Shown here in pieces: positions 7,897-15,907 of a stretch of DNA of 64,000 nucleotides; the stretch's first letter is position 1, and each line of letters begins with the position of its first letter. The position numbers and the translations under genes were made by a program. The stretch comes from Ectopseudomonas alcaliphila (GTDB lineage: Bacteria; Pseudomonadota; Gammaproteobacteria; Pseudomonadales; Pseudomonadaceae). The stretch is from NCBI RefSeq assembly GCF_900101755.1, contig NZ_FNAE01000004.1, forward strand, positions 186,001-250,000, given 5' to 3'. The notes under the pieces are model-generated. The model worked only from the letters and a program-made list of their open reading frames with translations. It searched no databases and had not been told where the DNA came from.

Positions 7897-9500
7897 AGGA
7901 TGTGCTCGCCTATCACCAGCTCAGCAAGCACGCCCCCGAGCGCTTCGCACCGGGGCCGGGGCAATTGGACTGGGCGACCCAGCCGGCACCGTTTCGCCGT
8001 TACGAGGGTGCCCGGCTGATCGAGCTGTACCACCGCCCGCTGGAAGAGGGGCCGGGCTACGACACGGCATTCGCCGGGCCGCAGACGCCGCCCGCGCCGC
8101 TGGACCGCGCCAGCGTCGCGCAACTGCTGTACGACAGCCTGGCCATTTCCGCCTGGAAGGAGGCTGGCGGCAGCCGCTGGGCGCTGCGGGTCAACCCGTC
8201 ATCCGGCAACCTGCACCCAACCGAGGCCTATCTGCTGTTGCCGCCAGGCGTCGTCGGCGAGGATGGTGTGCTGGCCCACTATGCGCCGGATATCCATGCG
8301 CTGGAGGTGCGCTGCGACCTGCCTGCGCACCTCGGCCAGCAGCTTGCGAACAGCCTGCCGCCCGGTGGTTTTCTCCTCGGCTTGAGCAGCATCGCCTGGC
8401 GGGAGGCCTGGAAGTACGGCGAGCGGGCTTATCGTTATTGCCAGCACGACCTGGGACATGCCCTGGCGGCGTTGGCCATCGCCGCCAGCGTGCAGGGCTG
8501 GCAGGTGCGCATGCTGCACGGCGTGGCCGAAGCGCGTCTGGACGGCCTGCTGGGGCTGGATGGGGACGACTTTCACGAAGCCGAACACGGCGACTGTTTG
8601 CTGTGGATCGGCCCGGCGCAAACGATGGAATTCGCGCTGCCTGAGGCCCTGCTAACGGCAGTGGCGCAGCTTGAGCGGGCCGGTTCGCCCAATCGCCTGT
8701 CCCGTGAGTATCGTCACTGGCCCGAGCTGCAGCGCGTACATGGGCTGTGCCGCGCGCCGGCACGTCCTCGCGCCGCCTGGAACCTGGATGCAGCTGACGT
8801 ACATGCCGACAATCCCGGTCTGCCGCTGCGGCCGATCCTGCATCGTCGGCGCAGTGCGCAGGCCATGGACGGTCGCAGCGGCATTCAGGCTGCACTGCTG
8901 CTGGCCTGGCTGCGCCGTCTGATGCCGGAGCAAGCACCGGTGCCGTTCGCCGTGAGCGGTGAGCCGAACGAGATCGACCTGCTGCTGTTCGTCCATCGTG
9001 TGCAGGGCCTGGCGCCGGGTCTGTACTGGCTGGATCGCACGGGCAGCGGCGTGCAGCCGCTACGCGAGGATTATCTGTGGCAGCGGGTGGACGAGGAGCT
9101 GCCGCTGTATCGCCTGCTCGAAGGCGATGCCCGTGGCCTGGCGGGCTTTCTCAGTTGCGGCCAGGACATCGCCGCCGATGGTTGCGTGGCCCTGGCCATG
9201 CTGGCGCGGGTGGAGCGTGTGTTGGCGGGTGGCGCCTGGCGCTATCCACGGCTCTACTGGGAATGTGGCCAGATTGGTCAGTTGCTCTATCTGGAAGCCG
9301 AAGCGGCCGGGCTTTCCGGTACTGGCATTGGTTGTTATTTCGACGATGCTTTGCGCGAGTTGCTCGGAGATGCCGACAGCGGGCTGCAAAGTCTTTACCA
9401 TTTCACTCTTGGCCGCGCCGTGTGGGACGAACGCCTGACATCGCTGCCGGCCTACCCGCAATCGCGTATACCCCCCGTGCAAGGAGACGATACCCCATGA
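7893..9500 (+). CDS. SagB-type dehydrogenase (double nitroreductase-fold FMN enzyme)
   Basis: A 535-residue protein; ATG 7893 overlaps the GNAT stop and has GGAGG at 7881-7885. Two nitroreductase-like halves are visible. The first spans roughly 65-250, with the FMN-binding SAWKEAGGSRWALRVNPSSG and NLHPTEAYLLLP motifs typical of SagB-type dehydrogenases. The second spans about 300-520 and includes HRRRSAQAMDGRSGI and a C-terminal GTGIGCYFDDALRELLG. SagB enzymes oxidise azolines in RiPP clusters, but this standalone form, with no YcaO cyclodehydratase or precursor peptide nearby, is common in Pseudomonas and has no known substrate. Confidence 0.85.
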   Translation: MKDVLAYHQLSKHAPERFAPGPGQLDWATQPAPFRRYEGARLIELYHRPLEEGPGYDTAFAGPQTPPAPLDRASVAQLLYDSLAISAWKEAGGSRWALRVNPSSGNLHPTEAYLLLPPGVVGEDGVLAHYAPDIHALEVRCDLPAHLGQQLANSLPPGGFLLGLSSIAWREAWKYGERAYRYCQHDLGHALAALAIAASVQGWQVRMLHGVAEARLDGLLGLDGDDFHEAEHGDCLLWIGPAQTMEFALPEALLTAVAQLERAGSPNRLSREYRHWPELQRVHGLCRAPARPRAAWNLDAADVHADNPGLPLRPILHRRRSAQAMDGRSGIQAALLLAWLRRLMPEQAPVPFAVSGEPNEIDLLLFVHRVQGLAPGLYWLDRTGSGVQPLREDYLWQRVDEELPLYRLLEGDARGLAGFLSCGQDIAADGCVALAMLARVERVLAGGAWRYPRLYWECGQIGQLLYLEAEAAGLSGTGIGCYFDDALRELLGDADSGLQSLYHFTLGRAVWDERLTSLPAYPQSRIPPVQGDDTP

Positions 9501-10366
9501 CTCAGGTTCTCGATGATCTGGTGGCGCTGCTCAGCCTGGAGCAGATCGAGGAAAACCTGTTCCGTGGCCGCAGCCAGGATCTCGGTTTTCGCCAGCTGTT
9601 CGGCGGCCAGGTGCTTGGCCAGTGCATCTCCGCTGCCAGCCAGACGGTCGAGGAGGCGCGCCACGTGCATTCCATGCACGGCTATTTCCTGCGCCCTGGC
9701 GATGCCAGCCTGCCGGTGGTCTATCAGGTCGAGCGCACCCGTGATGGCGGCAGCTTTAGCACCCGTCGCGTGGTGGCGGTGCAGAAGGGTCAGCCGATCT
9801 TCTTCTGCAGCGCGTCCTTCCAGTACGACGAGGAAGGCTTTCATCACCAGAGCGAGATGCCGGACGTCCCCGGTCCCGAGGATCTGAAATCGGAAACCGA
9901 GCTGGCGCGCATGGTGGCGCCGATGATTCCCGAGCGCATGCGTGAGCGGTTGACCAGCGACAAGCCCATCGAGATCCGCCCGGTGACCCTGATCAACCCC
10001 TTCGCGCCGCAGCCCTGTGAACCGGTCAAGTACGTGTGGTTCCGCGCCGCCGGCGATCTGCCGGACGACCCGCAGCTGCACAAGTACCTGCTGGCCTACG
10101 CCAGTGACTTCAACCTGCTGACCACCTCGATGCAGCCGCATGGCGTGTCGGTGTTCCAGAAGTTCATGCAGGTGGCCAGCCTCGATCATTCGCTGTGGTT
10201 CCACCGCAACCTGCGTATGGACGACTGGCTGCTGTACGCCATGGACAGCCCCTGGGCCGGCAATGCGCGCGGCTTCTCCCGCGCCAGCATCTACAACCGC
10301 CAGGGCGAACTGGTGGCCTCGGCTGCCCAGGAAGGTCTGACCCGCGTGCGTGAGGACTGGAAGTGA
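9497..10366 (+). CDS. tesB: Acyl-CoA thioesterase II
   Basis: A 289-residue TesB with double hotdog fold, the same length as the E. coli enzyme. The N-terminal hotdog contains FRQLFGGQVLGQCISAASQT and HSMHGYFLRPGD. The C-terminal hotdog contains LLAYASDFNLLTTSMQPHG with the catalytic Asp, and the SLDHSLWFH Ser/Thr region. It hydrolyses medium- and long-chain acyl-CoAs in the cytoplasm. Start ATG 9497 overlaps the SagB stop by four bases and has AAGGAG at 9481-9486. Translationally coupled to the next gene (GTG 10363). Confidence 0.95.
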   Translation: MTQVLDDLVALLSLEQIEENLFRGRSQDLGFRQLFGGQVLGQCISAASQTVEEARHVHSMHGYFLRPGDASLPVVYQVERTRDGGSFSTRRVVAVQKGQPIFFCSASFQYDEEGFHHQSEMPDVPGPEDLKSETELARMVAPMIPERMRERLTSDKPIEIRPVTLINPFAPQPCEPVKYVWFRAAGDLPDDPQLHKYLLAYASDFNLLTTSMQPHGVSVFQKFMQVASLDHSLWFHRNLRMDDWLLYAMDSPWAGNARGFSRASIYNRQGELVASAAQEGLTRVREDWK

Positions 10367-10956
10367 AGGCACTGCGCGAAGCACGTCACTGGGTGTTCGA
10401 CATGGACGGCACCCTGACCCTGGCGGTGCATGATTTTCCGGCGATCAAGCGGGCGCTGGGCATTCCCCAGGAGGACGACATCCTCCATCACCTGGCGGCG
10501 CTGCCGGCAGAGGAAGCCGCGGCCAAGCATGCCTGGCTGCTGGAGCACGAACGCGAGCTGGCAGTGGCCTCGCGCCCGGCGCCGGGCGCCATCGAACTGG
10601 TGCGCACCCTGTGCGAGCGAGGTTGCCAGCTTGGCATCCTCACGCGTAATGCTCACTCGCTGGCCTTGCTGACGTTGCAGGCCATCGGCCTGGATGACTG
10701 CTTTGCCAGGGCGGACATCCTCGGGCGCGATGAAGCCCCGCCCAAGCCGCATCCCGGCGGTTTGCTACACCTGGCCGAGCGCTGGAGCGTTACGCCGCGC
10801 GAGCTGGTAATGGTCGGCGACTACCGCTTCGACCTGGAATGCGCCCAGGCCGCCGGTGCGCGCAGTGTGCTGGTCAACCTGCCGGACAACCCCTGGCCGG
10901 AGCTGACCGAGCTGCATGCGCAGGATTGCGCGCAGTTGTTGGCGGGGCTGAGCTGA
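10363..10956 (+). CDS. HAD-superfamily (HAD-IA) hydrolase
   Basis: A 197-residue phosphatase-like protein from GTG 10363, overlapping the tesB stop. Motif I is FDMDGTLT with nucleophile D13 and general acid D15. Motif II is ILTRN, motif III the Lys in PPKPHPGG, and motif IV VGDYRFDLECAQAAG. The family dephosphorylates small phospho-metabolites such as phosphoglycolate; the specific substrate is unknown. It ends the GNAT/SagB/TesB operon. No strong terminator follows; the next 250 bp hold only the OprM remnant and a terminator for the opposite strand. Confidence 0.9.
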   Translation: MKALREARHWVFDMDGTLTLAVHDFPAIKRALGIPQEDDILHHLAALPAEEAAAKHAWLLEHERELAVASRPAPGAIELVRTLCERGCQLGILTRNAHSLALLTLQAIGLDDCFARADILGRDEAPPKPHPGGLLHLAERWSVTPRELVMVGDYRFDLECAQAAGARSVLVNLPDNPWPELTELHAQDCAQLLAGLS

Positions 10957-10984
10957 GCGGCGAAGCAGCACCAATCCTGTAGCT

Positions 10985-11044
10985 CGCGATCACCCTTGTG
11001 GGGCATTGCTCCCCGTATTGCTCCAGCCATTACCCAGGGGCTTG
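10985..11044 (-). pseudogene. Fossil 3' end of an OprM/TtgC-like gene (17 codons plus stop)
   Basis: On the minus strand this 60-bp stretch reads [21 protein letters not shown], against [21 protein letters not shown] for the intact efflux outer-membrane gene at 14474. The frame and the stop are both preserved, so it is a true duplicated gene end. Upstream (11045 onward) no further similarity is seen. The remnant and the intact copy flank the acyl-CoA ligase/AraC pair. Confidence 0.8.
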
Positions 11045-11150
11045 CTGGCGCTGTTGTTCGCCGCAGATGGCGCCTGTCGCGAGTCTTTGCTGGATACGCT
11101 GGTGGCGCCGCTGCAGCTTCGTGTCGGTCTAGACGCGACGAAGCCATGCT

Positions 11151-11177
11151 AAAAAGTCGGTCCTCACGGACCGACTT
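11151..11177 (-). terminator. Rho-independent terminator of the acyl-CoA ligase gene
   Basis: Ten-base perfect stem AAGTCGGTCC (11154-11163) / GGACCGACTT (11168-11177) with a TCAC loop. Read on the minus strand it is followed by five T residues, as expected for the gene ending at 11208. Confidence 0.85.
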
Positions 11178-11207
11178 CTGCTGGGGGCGACTGGCTTTAC
11201 GCGGCGG

Positions 11208-13034
11208 CTAGTAGCGGTAGGTGCCGGTGAGGATTGCGGCGTGCAGCTCGTGGGTCAGCGGGATATAGCGCTCGGTGCCTGGCAGCCAGGCATAAAGCGG
11301 GTCGCTGCAGCATTGCGGGTCGAAGCCCTGCTCCTTGAGCGGTGCCTTCTTGTGCTTGAAGGTACCGGTGGTCTCCATCTGCGCGCTCAGGCGCAGGAAC
11401 AGTGGGATGGCGTAGGCCGGCAGTGCCAGGCGCAGTTGCCCGAGCAGGGCGTGGAAGTCGAAATCCTCTGCCGCGCAGTTCAGGCGCACACAGGCCATGC
11501 CGGCGCGGCCGTTGGTGCCGGCGATTTCCACGCCGTAGACTACCGTCTCGCTGATGTGCTCGATGCTGTCTAGTACGGCCTCGACCTGGGTGGTGGAGAC
11601 GTTCTCGCCCTTCCAGCGGAAGGTATCGCCGAGACGGTCGACGAACTGCGCGTGGCGGAAGCCCATGTCGCGCATCAGGTCGCCTGTATTGAACCAGGCG
11701 TCGCCCGGCTCGAACACGTCGCGCAGGATGCAGCGCTCTGTGTCACGCGCGTCGGTATAGCCGTGGAAGGGCGTCTTGTCGGTGATCTTGCCCAGCAGCA
11801 GACCGGTTTCGCCCTTTGCCACGCGCTGCAGGCAGCCGTTCTCACGTAGCGGCGCCTCGTGTTCCTGGTCGTAGCGGACGATGGCGTAGGGGTAGGGCGA
11901 AAAGCCAACCGTGTTGTCCAGGTTGAGCAAGTTCGTGAAACCGACATTACCCTCGCTTGAGGCATACAGTTCGATGACCCGCTCGACCGCGAAGCGCTGC
12001 TTGAATGCCTGCCAGAGGCTTGGGCGCAGGCCGTTGCCTACCATTACACGGATCGGGTTATTGGTATCCCCGGGGTGCGGCGGCTGGTCTAGCAGGTAGC
12101 GACACAGCTCGCCGACATAGCCGAAGGCGGTTGCCCGATGCTGCTGCACCTCCTCCCAGAAACGGCTGGCGCTGAACTTGCGCACCATGATCAGCGCCGA
12201 CTGGCCTGCCAACACCGAGCCCCAGCACACCACCATGGCGGTGCCATGGTAGAACGGCAGGCTGACGTACATGCGGTCCTTGCGGCCCAGGCGCACGGCG
12301 GCGAAACCGAAGGCGCCGTAACCCTTGAGGAAGCGCCCGTGGTTGAACACCACGGCCTTGGGCAGGCCAGTAGTGCCCGAGGTATAGATGAAGAAGCACG
12401 GGTCGTCGGCCCGCACGGCGCGCTCCAGCACTGGCGCCTCAACGGGGTAGTCTTGCAGCGTCGCGGCCGGATGCAGCCAACCTCTCGGCGCCTCGCCTGG
12501 GTCGCGCCAGGTCGGGCGGTCGGCGAAGTAGAAGCGGGCGTCGTCGGGCAGCGCCGTGTCGCCTGCTACTTCGTTGAAAGCTTCCAGCAGCTCTTCGCCA
12601 ACCAGCACCATGCGCGGCGCCGCCAGGCCGATGCTGTGTGCCAGCACGCGGCCGCGCTGGCTGCTGTTGATCAGCGCGCTGACCGCGCCGAGCTTGGCGC
12701 AGGCGATGACCGCAGCAAGCAACTCGAAGCGGTTCTCGAACATCAGCGCTGCGCTGTCGCCCTGGCACAGGCCATGGGCACGCAGGTAGTGCGCCAGTTG
12801 GTTGCTCCAGCGATCGAGTTCGGCGTAGCTGAGCTGCTCGTCGTCCTGGATCAAGGCTACGCCCTCGGGGTTTTCTCGCGCGGCCGTCTCGACGCAGCGG
12901 GCCAGGCTGGCGGGGTAGGCACCGCGGCTGCGATTGCCGATGTGCAGGCCTTTGACGATGCCGGGCAGGTCTACGAGCAGACGCGGTAGTCGGGACAGCA
13001 AACGGGGCAGGGTGATCAGGTCGGCGTGGCTCAT
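11208..13034 (-). CDS. Long-chain acyl-CoA synthetase (FATP/FadD-like AMP-forming ligase)
   Basis: A 608-residue adenylate-forming enzyme; ATG 13034 with GGAG upstream is preferred over an in-frame TTG at 13088. The AMP-binding P-loop YTSGTTGLPKAVV, the ELYASSEGNVGF motif, the FNTGDLMRDMGF motif with the ribose-binding Asp, and FRWKGENVSTTQVEAVL (A8 hinge) are in order. The C-terminal Lys-containing TGTFKHKKAPLKEQGFDP is typical of the fatty-acid-transport-protein branch. It activates fatty acids or related carboxylates to CoA thioesters. Divergent from the AraC gene at 13199, which is a likely regulator. Confidence 0.9.
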   Translation of the reverse strand: MSHADLITLPRLLSRLPRLLVDLPGIVKGLHIGNRSRGAYPASLARCVETAARENPEGVALIQDDEQLSYAELDRWSNQLAHYLRAHGLCQGDSAALMFENRFELLAAVIACAKLGAVSALINSSQRGRVLAHSIGLAAPRMVLVGEELLEAFNEVAGDTALPDDARFYFADRPTWRDPGEAPRGWLHPAATLQDYPVEAPVLERAVRADDPCFFIYTSGTTGLPKAVVFNHGRFLKGYGAFGFAAVRLGRKDRMYVSLPFYHGTAMVVCWGSVLAGQSALIMVRKFSASRFWEEVQQHRATAFGYVGELCRYLLDQPPHPGDTNNPIRVMVGNGLRPSLWQAFKQRFAVERVIELYASSEGNVGFTNLLNLDNTVGFSPYPYAIVRYDQEHEAPLRENGCLQRVAKGETGLLLGKITDKTPFHGYTDARDTERCILRDVFEPGDAWFNTGDLMRDMGFRHAQFVDRLGDTFRWKGENVSTTQVEAVLDSIEHISETVVYGVEIAGTNGRAGMACVRLNCAAEDFDFHALLGQLRLALPAYAIPLFLRLSAQMETTGTFKHKKAPLKEQGFDPQCCSDPLYAWLPGTERYIPLTHELHAAILTGTYRY

Positions 13035-13198
13035 TGGGGCGGGACTCCAGTTGGTGCGAGGCACTCGGTCTTGTTGTTTTTCGGCCAATCTAGTCAGTCA
13101 GCGCCCCGCTGTTGATAGCCAGGGGTTGCACGAAACTGGCAATTCGTCTCATGGGCGGCGCACAATCGGACTCCCTCGATTGGCGCAAGGAGCATTCC

Positions 13199-14215
13199 AT
13201 GTCGTTGGCGAACAGCCCCAGCGCTACCGCCTCACAGCTGCTGGACCTGTACCTGTCGCTGCAAGGGCTCGGGCTGGTTGGTTCGACGGATCTGCAGGTG
13301 CTGGGCATCGAGCTGGAACAGCTAAGAAACTTGGAGATGCGTGTGCCGGTGCGCTGGGCTGTGCATCTCTGGGACCATGCCGCCAGTCGTGGGGCTCCAC
13401 CTGAGATTGGCCTGCTGGTCGGCCAGCGGCGCGGCCTGCATACCCGTGGGCCGGTCGCCCACCTGGCAGCGCAGAGCGCTACCTTGGGCGAGGCGCTGGA
13501 GTTGTTCCGTCGCTACATCCCGGTGATGAGTGAGGGCGAGAGCCTGCGGGTCGAGGTGCTCGGCACGCGCGTTCGCATTCACTTCCTGTTCCATGCACCG
13601 CTGCTCGGCCACCCCGTGGCCTGCGAGCACAGTCTCAGCTCGGCGCTGTGCTGGGCGCGCCAGCTCACGGCGGTGCGCCTGGTGCCACAGGCGGTGGGCT
13701 TTCGTCATGCGCCACTGGCGGCACCGGTGGTCTACCGCCAGGTGTTCGGCGTGGCGGTGCGTTTCGGCGAGGACGCGGACTACCTGGAGTTGCAGGCGAG
13801 TGATTTGCAGTTGCCGGTGACAAGTGCAAACCCCTATCTCAAGGGGTTGATGCAGCAGCGGGTGAGCGATATGCAGGCGCAGTTACCGGCACAGCGCAGC
13901 TTGCGCGCACAGGTACAACAGCAGATCGAGTATGGCTTGTCGAGCGGCGAGCTGTCAGTTCAGCGAGTGGCGGGGCGCCTGGGGATCAGTCGGCAGACCC
14001 TTCACCGCCGCCTACGCGCGGAGCAGTGCAGCTTTTCCGAATTGCTGGTCGAGGTACGTCGAAACTATGCCGTGCAGCGCCTGGCGCAGCCGGGGTGCCG
14101 AGTCGAACAGCTCAGTCGCGAGTTGGGTTTTGCCGAAGCGAGCGCTTTCTACAAGGCATTCAAGGGCTGGTTCGGAGTGACTCCCAAAGCTTACCAGGTT
14201 GGCCGGGACGCATAG
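13199..14215 (+). CDS. AraC family transcriptional regulator
   Basis: A 338-residue regulator with ATG 13199 and AAGGAG at 13187-13192. The N-terminal ~200 residues resemble the arabinose-binding-like domain (PF12625) of the OruR/ArgR/MmsR type. The C-terminal ~90 residues carry two helix-turn-helix units: SVQRVAGRLGISRQTLHRRL and QLSRELGFAEASAFYKAFKG, followed by the family-ending WFGVTPKAYQ. It is divergent from the acyl-CoA ligase with a 164-bp intergenic region. Inference: it activates that gene in response to a fatty-acid-like ligand. Confidence 0.9.
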   Translation: MSLANSPSATASQLLDLYLSLQGLGLVGSTDLQVLGIELEQLRNLEMRVPVRWAVHLWDHAASRGAPPEIGLLVGQRRGLHTRGPVAHLAAQSATLGEALELFRRYIPVMSEGESLRVEVLGTRVRIHFLFHAPLLGHPVACEHSLSSALCWARQLTAVRLVPQAVGFRHAPLAAPVVYRQVFGVAVRFGEDADYLELQASDLQLPVTSANPYLKGLMQQRVSDMQAQLPAQRSLRAQVQQQIEYGLSSGELSVQRVAGRLGISRQTLHRRLRAEQCSFSELLVEVRRNYAVQRLAQPGCRVEQLSRELGFAEASAFYKAFKGWFGVTPKAYQVGRDA

Positions 14216-14400
14216 AGTCTCGCCACTGTGGAGGCATCGCGGCGCCCCGGCTGGCCGCTGTCGAAAACCCATTCCAAACCAGAACACCCGCTGCGCCGGG
14301 CAAATTGTGTGTGAGGGCGGCTTGCCAGTGGTTTTCGAAAGACTGGTGTCGCTCTCACAGGTATGGCCTGGACTCAGGTACGACGGAGTGTCGAATCGAC

Positions 14401-14431
14401 AAAAAAACGCCCCCGCAAAGACTGCGGGGGC
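14401..14431 (-). terminator. Rho-independent terminator of ttgABC
   Basis: Nine-base stem GCCCCCGCA (14409-14417) / TGCGGGGGC (14423-14431), followed on the minus strand by CG and a run of seven T (A at 14401-14407). It lies 43 bp past the outer-membrane gene stop. The rest of 14216-14473 shows nothing specific. Confidence 0.9.
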
Positions 14432-14473
14432 GGCGCGTTGGGTAAGGTCGTCCTTGAAGCGGGTTACGCGCGA

Positions 14474-15907
14474 TCAACCTTGCGGGGCGTTGCTCCCCGT
14501 ATTGCTCCAGCCACCACCCAGGGCCTTGTACAGCTCCACTTCGCTGCTGAGCTGGGCCAGGCGGTCGGTGATCAGCTGCTGGCGCACGCTGAACAGCTGA
14601 CGCTGGGCGTCGAGCAGGGTCAGGTAGCTGTCCACACCGGTGCGGTAGCGGCGCTCGGCCAGGTCGTAATAGGTCTCTGTGGTCTCCAGCAGGGCACGCT
14701 GGGCGTCCAGTTGCTGGCGGTAGGTGGTGCGCGCGGCGAGGCGGTCGGCGACTTCCTGGAAGGCCACCTGGATGGTTTTCTCGTACTGCGCGACCTGGAT
14801 ATCGCTCTGCAGCTCGGCGTAGTCGAGGTTGGCGCGCAGACGGCCGGCGTTGAAGATCGGCAGGCTGATCTGCGGCTGGAACAGCCAGGTGCCCGAGCCG
14901 CTGTCGAACAGGCCGGACAACTGGCTGCTGGCGGTGCCGGCATTGGCGGTCAGGCTGATGCTGGGGAAGAACGCCGCGCGCGCCGCGCCGATATTGGCGT
15001 TGGCGGCCTTGAGCTGGTATTCGGCCTGCAGCAGGTCGGGGCGACGCTGCAGCAGGTCGGCTGGCAGACCGGCGGGTACCTGCTCCAGCAGTTCGGCGTT
15101 CAATGCCAGCCCCTGCGGCAGATCGGCAGGCAGGCCGGTGCCAAGCAGTTGGGTCAGGGCGTTGCGGTCCTGAGCGACCAGGCGCTGGTACTGCGCCAGG
15201 CTGACGCGGGCGCTGTCCACCGCGCTGCGCGCCTGGCTCAGGGCCAGAGCATCGGTGACACCGACGTCGAAGCTGCGCTGGGTCAGCTGGTAGCTTTCCT
15301 CGAAGGCCTTCAGGGTGTCCCGCGTCAGTTCGAGCAGCGCCTGATCCGCCTGCCACTGCAGGTAGGCGTTGGCGACGCTGGCCACCAGGCTGATCTGCGT
15401 GCTGCGCGCGGCCTGTTCGGTGGCCAGGTACTGCTGCAGGGCCTGCTCGCTGAGGCTGCGGATACGACCGAAGAAGTCCAGCTCCCAGGCGTTGACGCCC
15501 AGTGTCGCGCTGTACTGACCGCTGGTGCGGGCTTCACCGGTCTGGCTCAGGTCGGCTGGCAGGCGCTGGCGGGTGCCGGCGCCATCAGCGGAGACCGAAG
15601 GCAGCAGGTCGGCGCGCTGAATGCGGTACAGCGCGCGGTAGGCTTCGACGTTCAGCGCGGCGACGCGCAGGTCGCGGTTGTTTTCCAGCGCCACCTGCAC
15701 CAGTTGCTGCAGCGCCGGGTCGCGGAAGAACTCGCGCCATTGCAGGTCGGCCGCCGCGCGGATGCCTTCGCTGGCGGCGCTGCCATAGGCTTCGCCTTGC
15801 GGCCAGTCGGCGGCAACCGGAGCATCCGGGCGCTCATAGTCGGGAATCAGGCTGCAGCCGCTGAGCAGAGCGGCGGCCACGGCCAGGGACAACAGGGACT
15901 GCCTCAT
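14474..15907 (-). CDS. ttgC: RND efflux outer-membrane lipoprotein TtgC/OprM
   Basis: A 477-residue outer-membrane channel of the OprM/AdeK family. The lipoprotein signal [18 protein letters not shown] places the acylated cysteine at residue 18. Two repeated OEP (outer-membrane efflux protein) halves follow, with characteristic stretches [12 protein letters not shown] and [16 protein letters not shown]. It forms the trimeric exit duct for the TtgAB pump, extruding antibiotics, solvents and plant phenolics. ATG 15907 overlaps the ttgB stop by four bases (ATGA). The last 17 codons have a fossil duplicate at 10985-11044. Confidence 0.95.
   Translation of the reverse strand: MRQSLLSLAVAAALLSGCSLIPDYERPDAPVAADWPQGEAYGSAASEGIRAAADLQWREFFRDPALQQLVQVALENNRDLRVAALNVEAYRALYRIQRADLLPSVSADGAGTRQRLPADLSQTGEARTSGQYSATLGVNAWELDFFGRIRSLSEQALQQYLATEQAARSTQISLVASVANAYLQWQADQALLELTRDTLKAFEESYQLTQRSFDVGVTDALALSQARSAVDSARVSLAQYQRLVAQDRNALTQLLGTGLPADLPQGLALNAELLEQVPAGLPADLLQRRPDLLQAEYQLKAANANIGAARAAFFPSISLTANAGTASSQLSGLFDSGSGTWLFQPQISLPIFNAGRLRANLDYAELQSDIQVAQYEKTIQVAFQEVADRLAARTTYRQQLDAQRALLETTETYYDLAERRYRTGVDSYLTLLDAQRQLFSVRQQLITDRLAQLSSEVELYKALGGGWSNTGSNAPQG

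Noticed and set aside
7893..9500. RiPP biosynthetic cluster around the SagB-type gene
   Set aside because: No YcaO, precursor peptide or transporter is present nearby.
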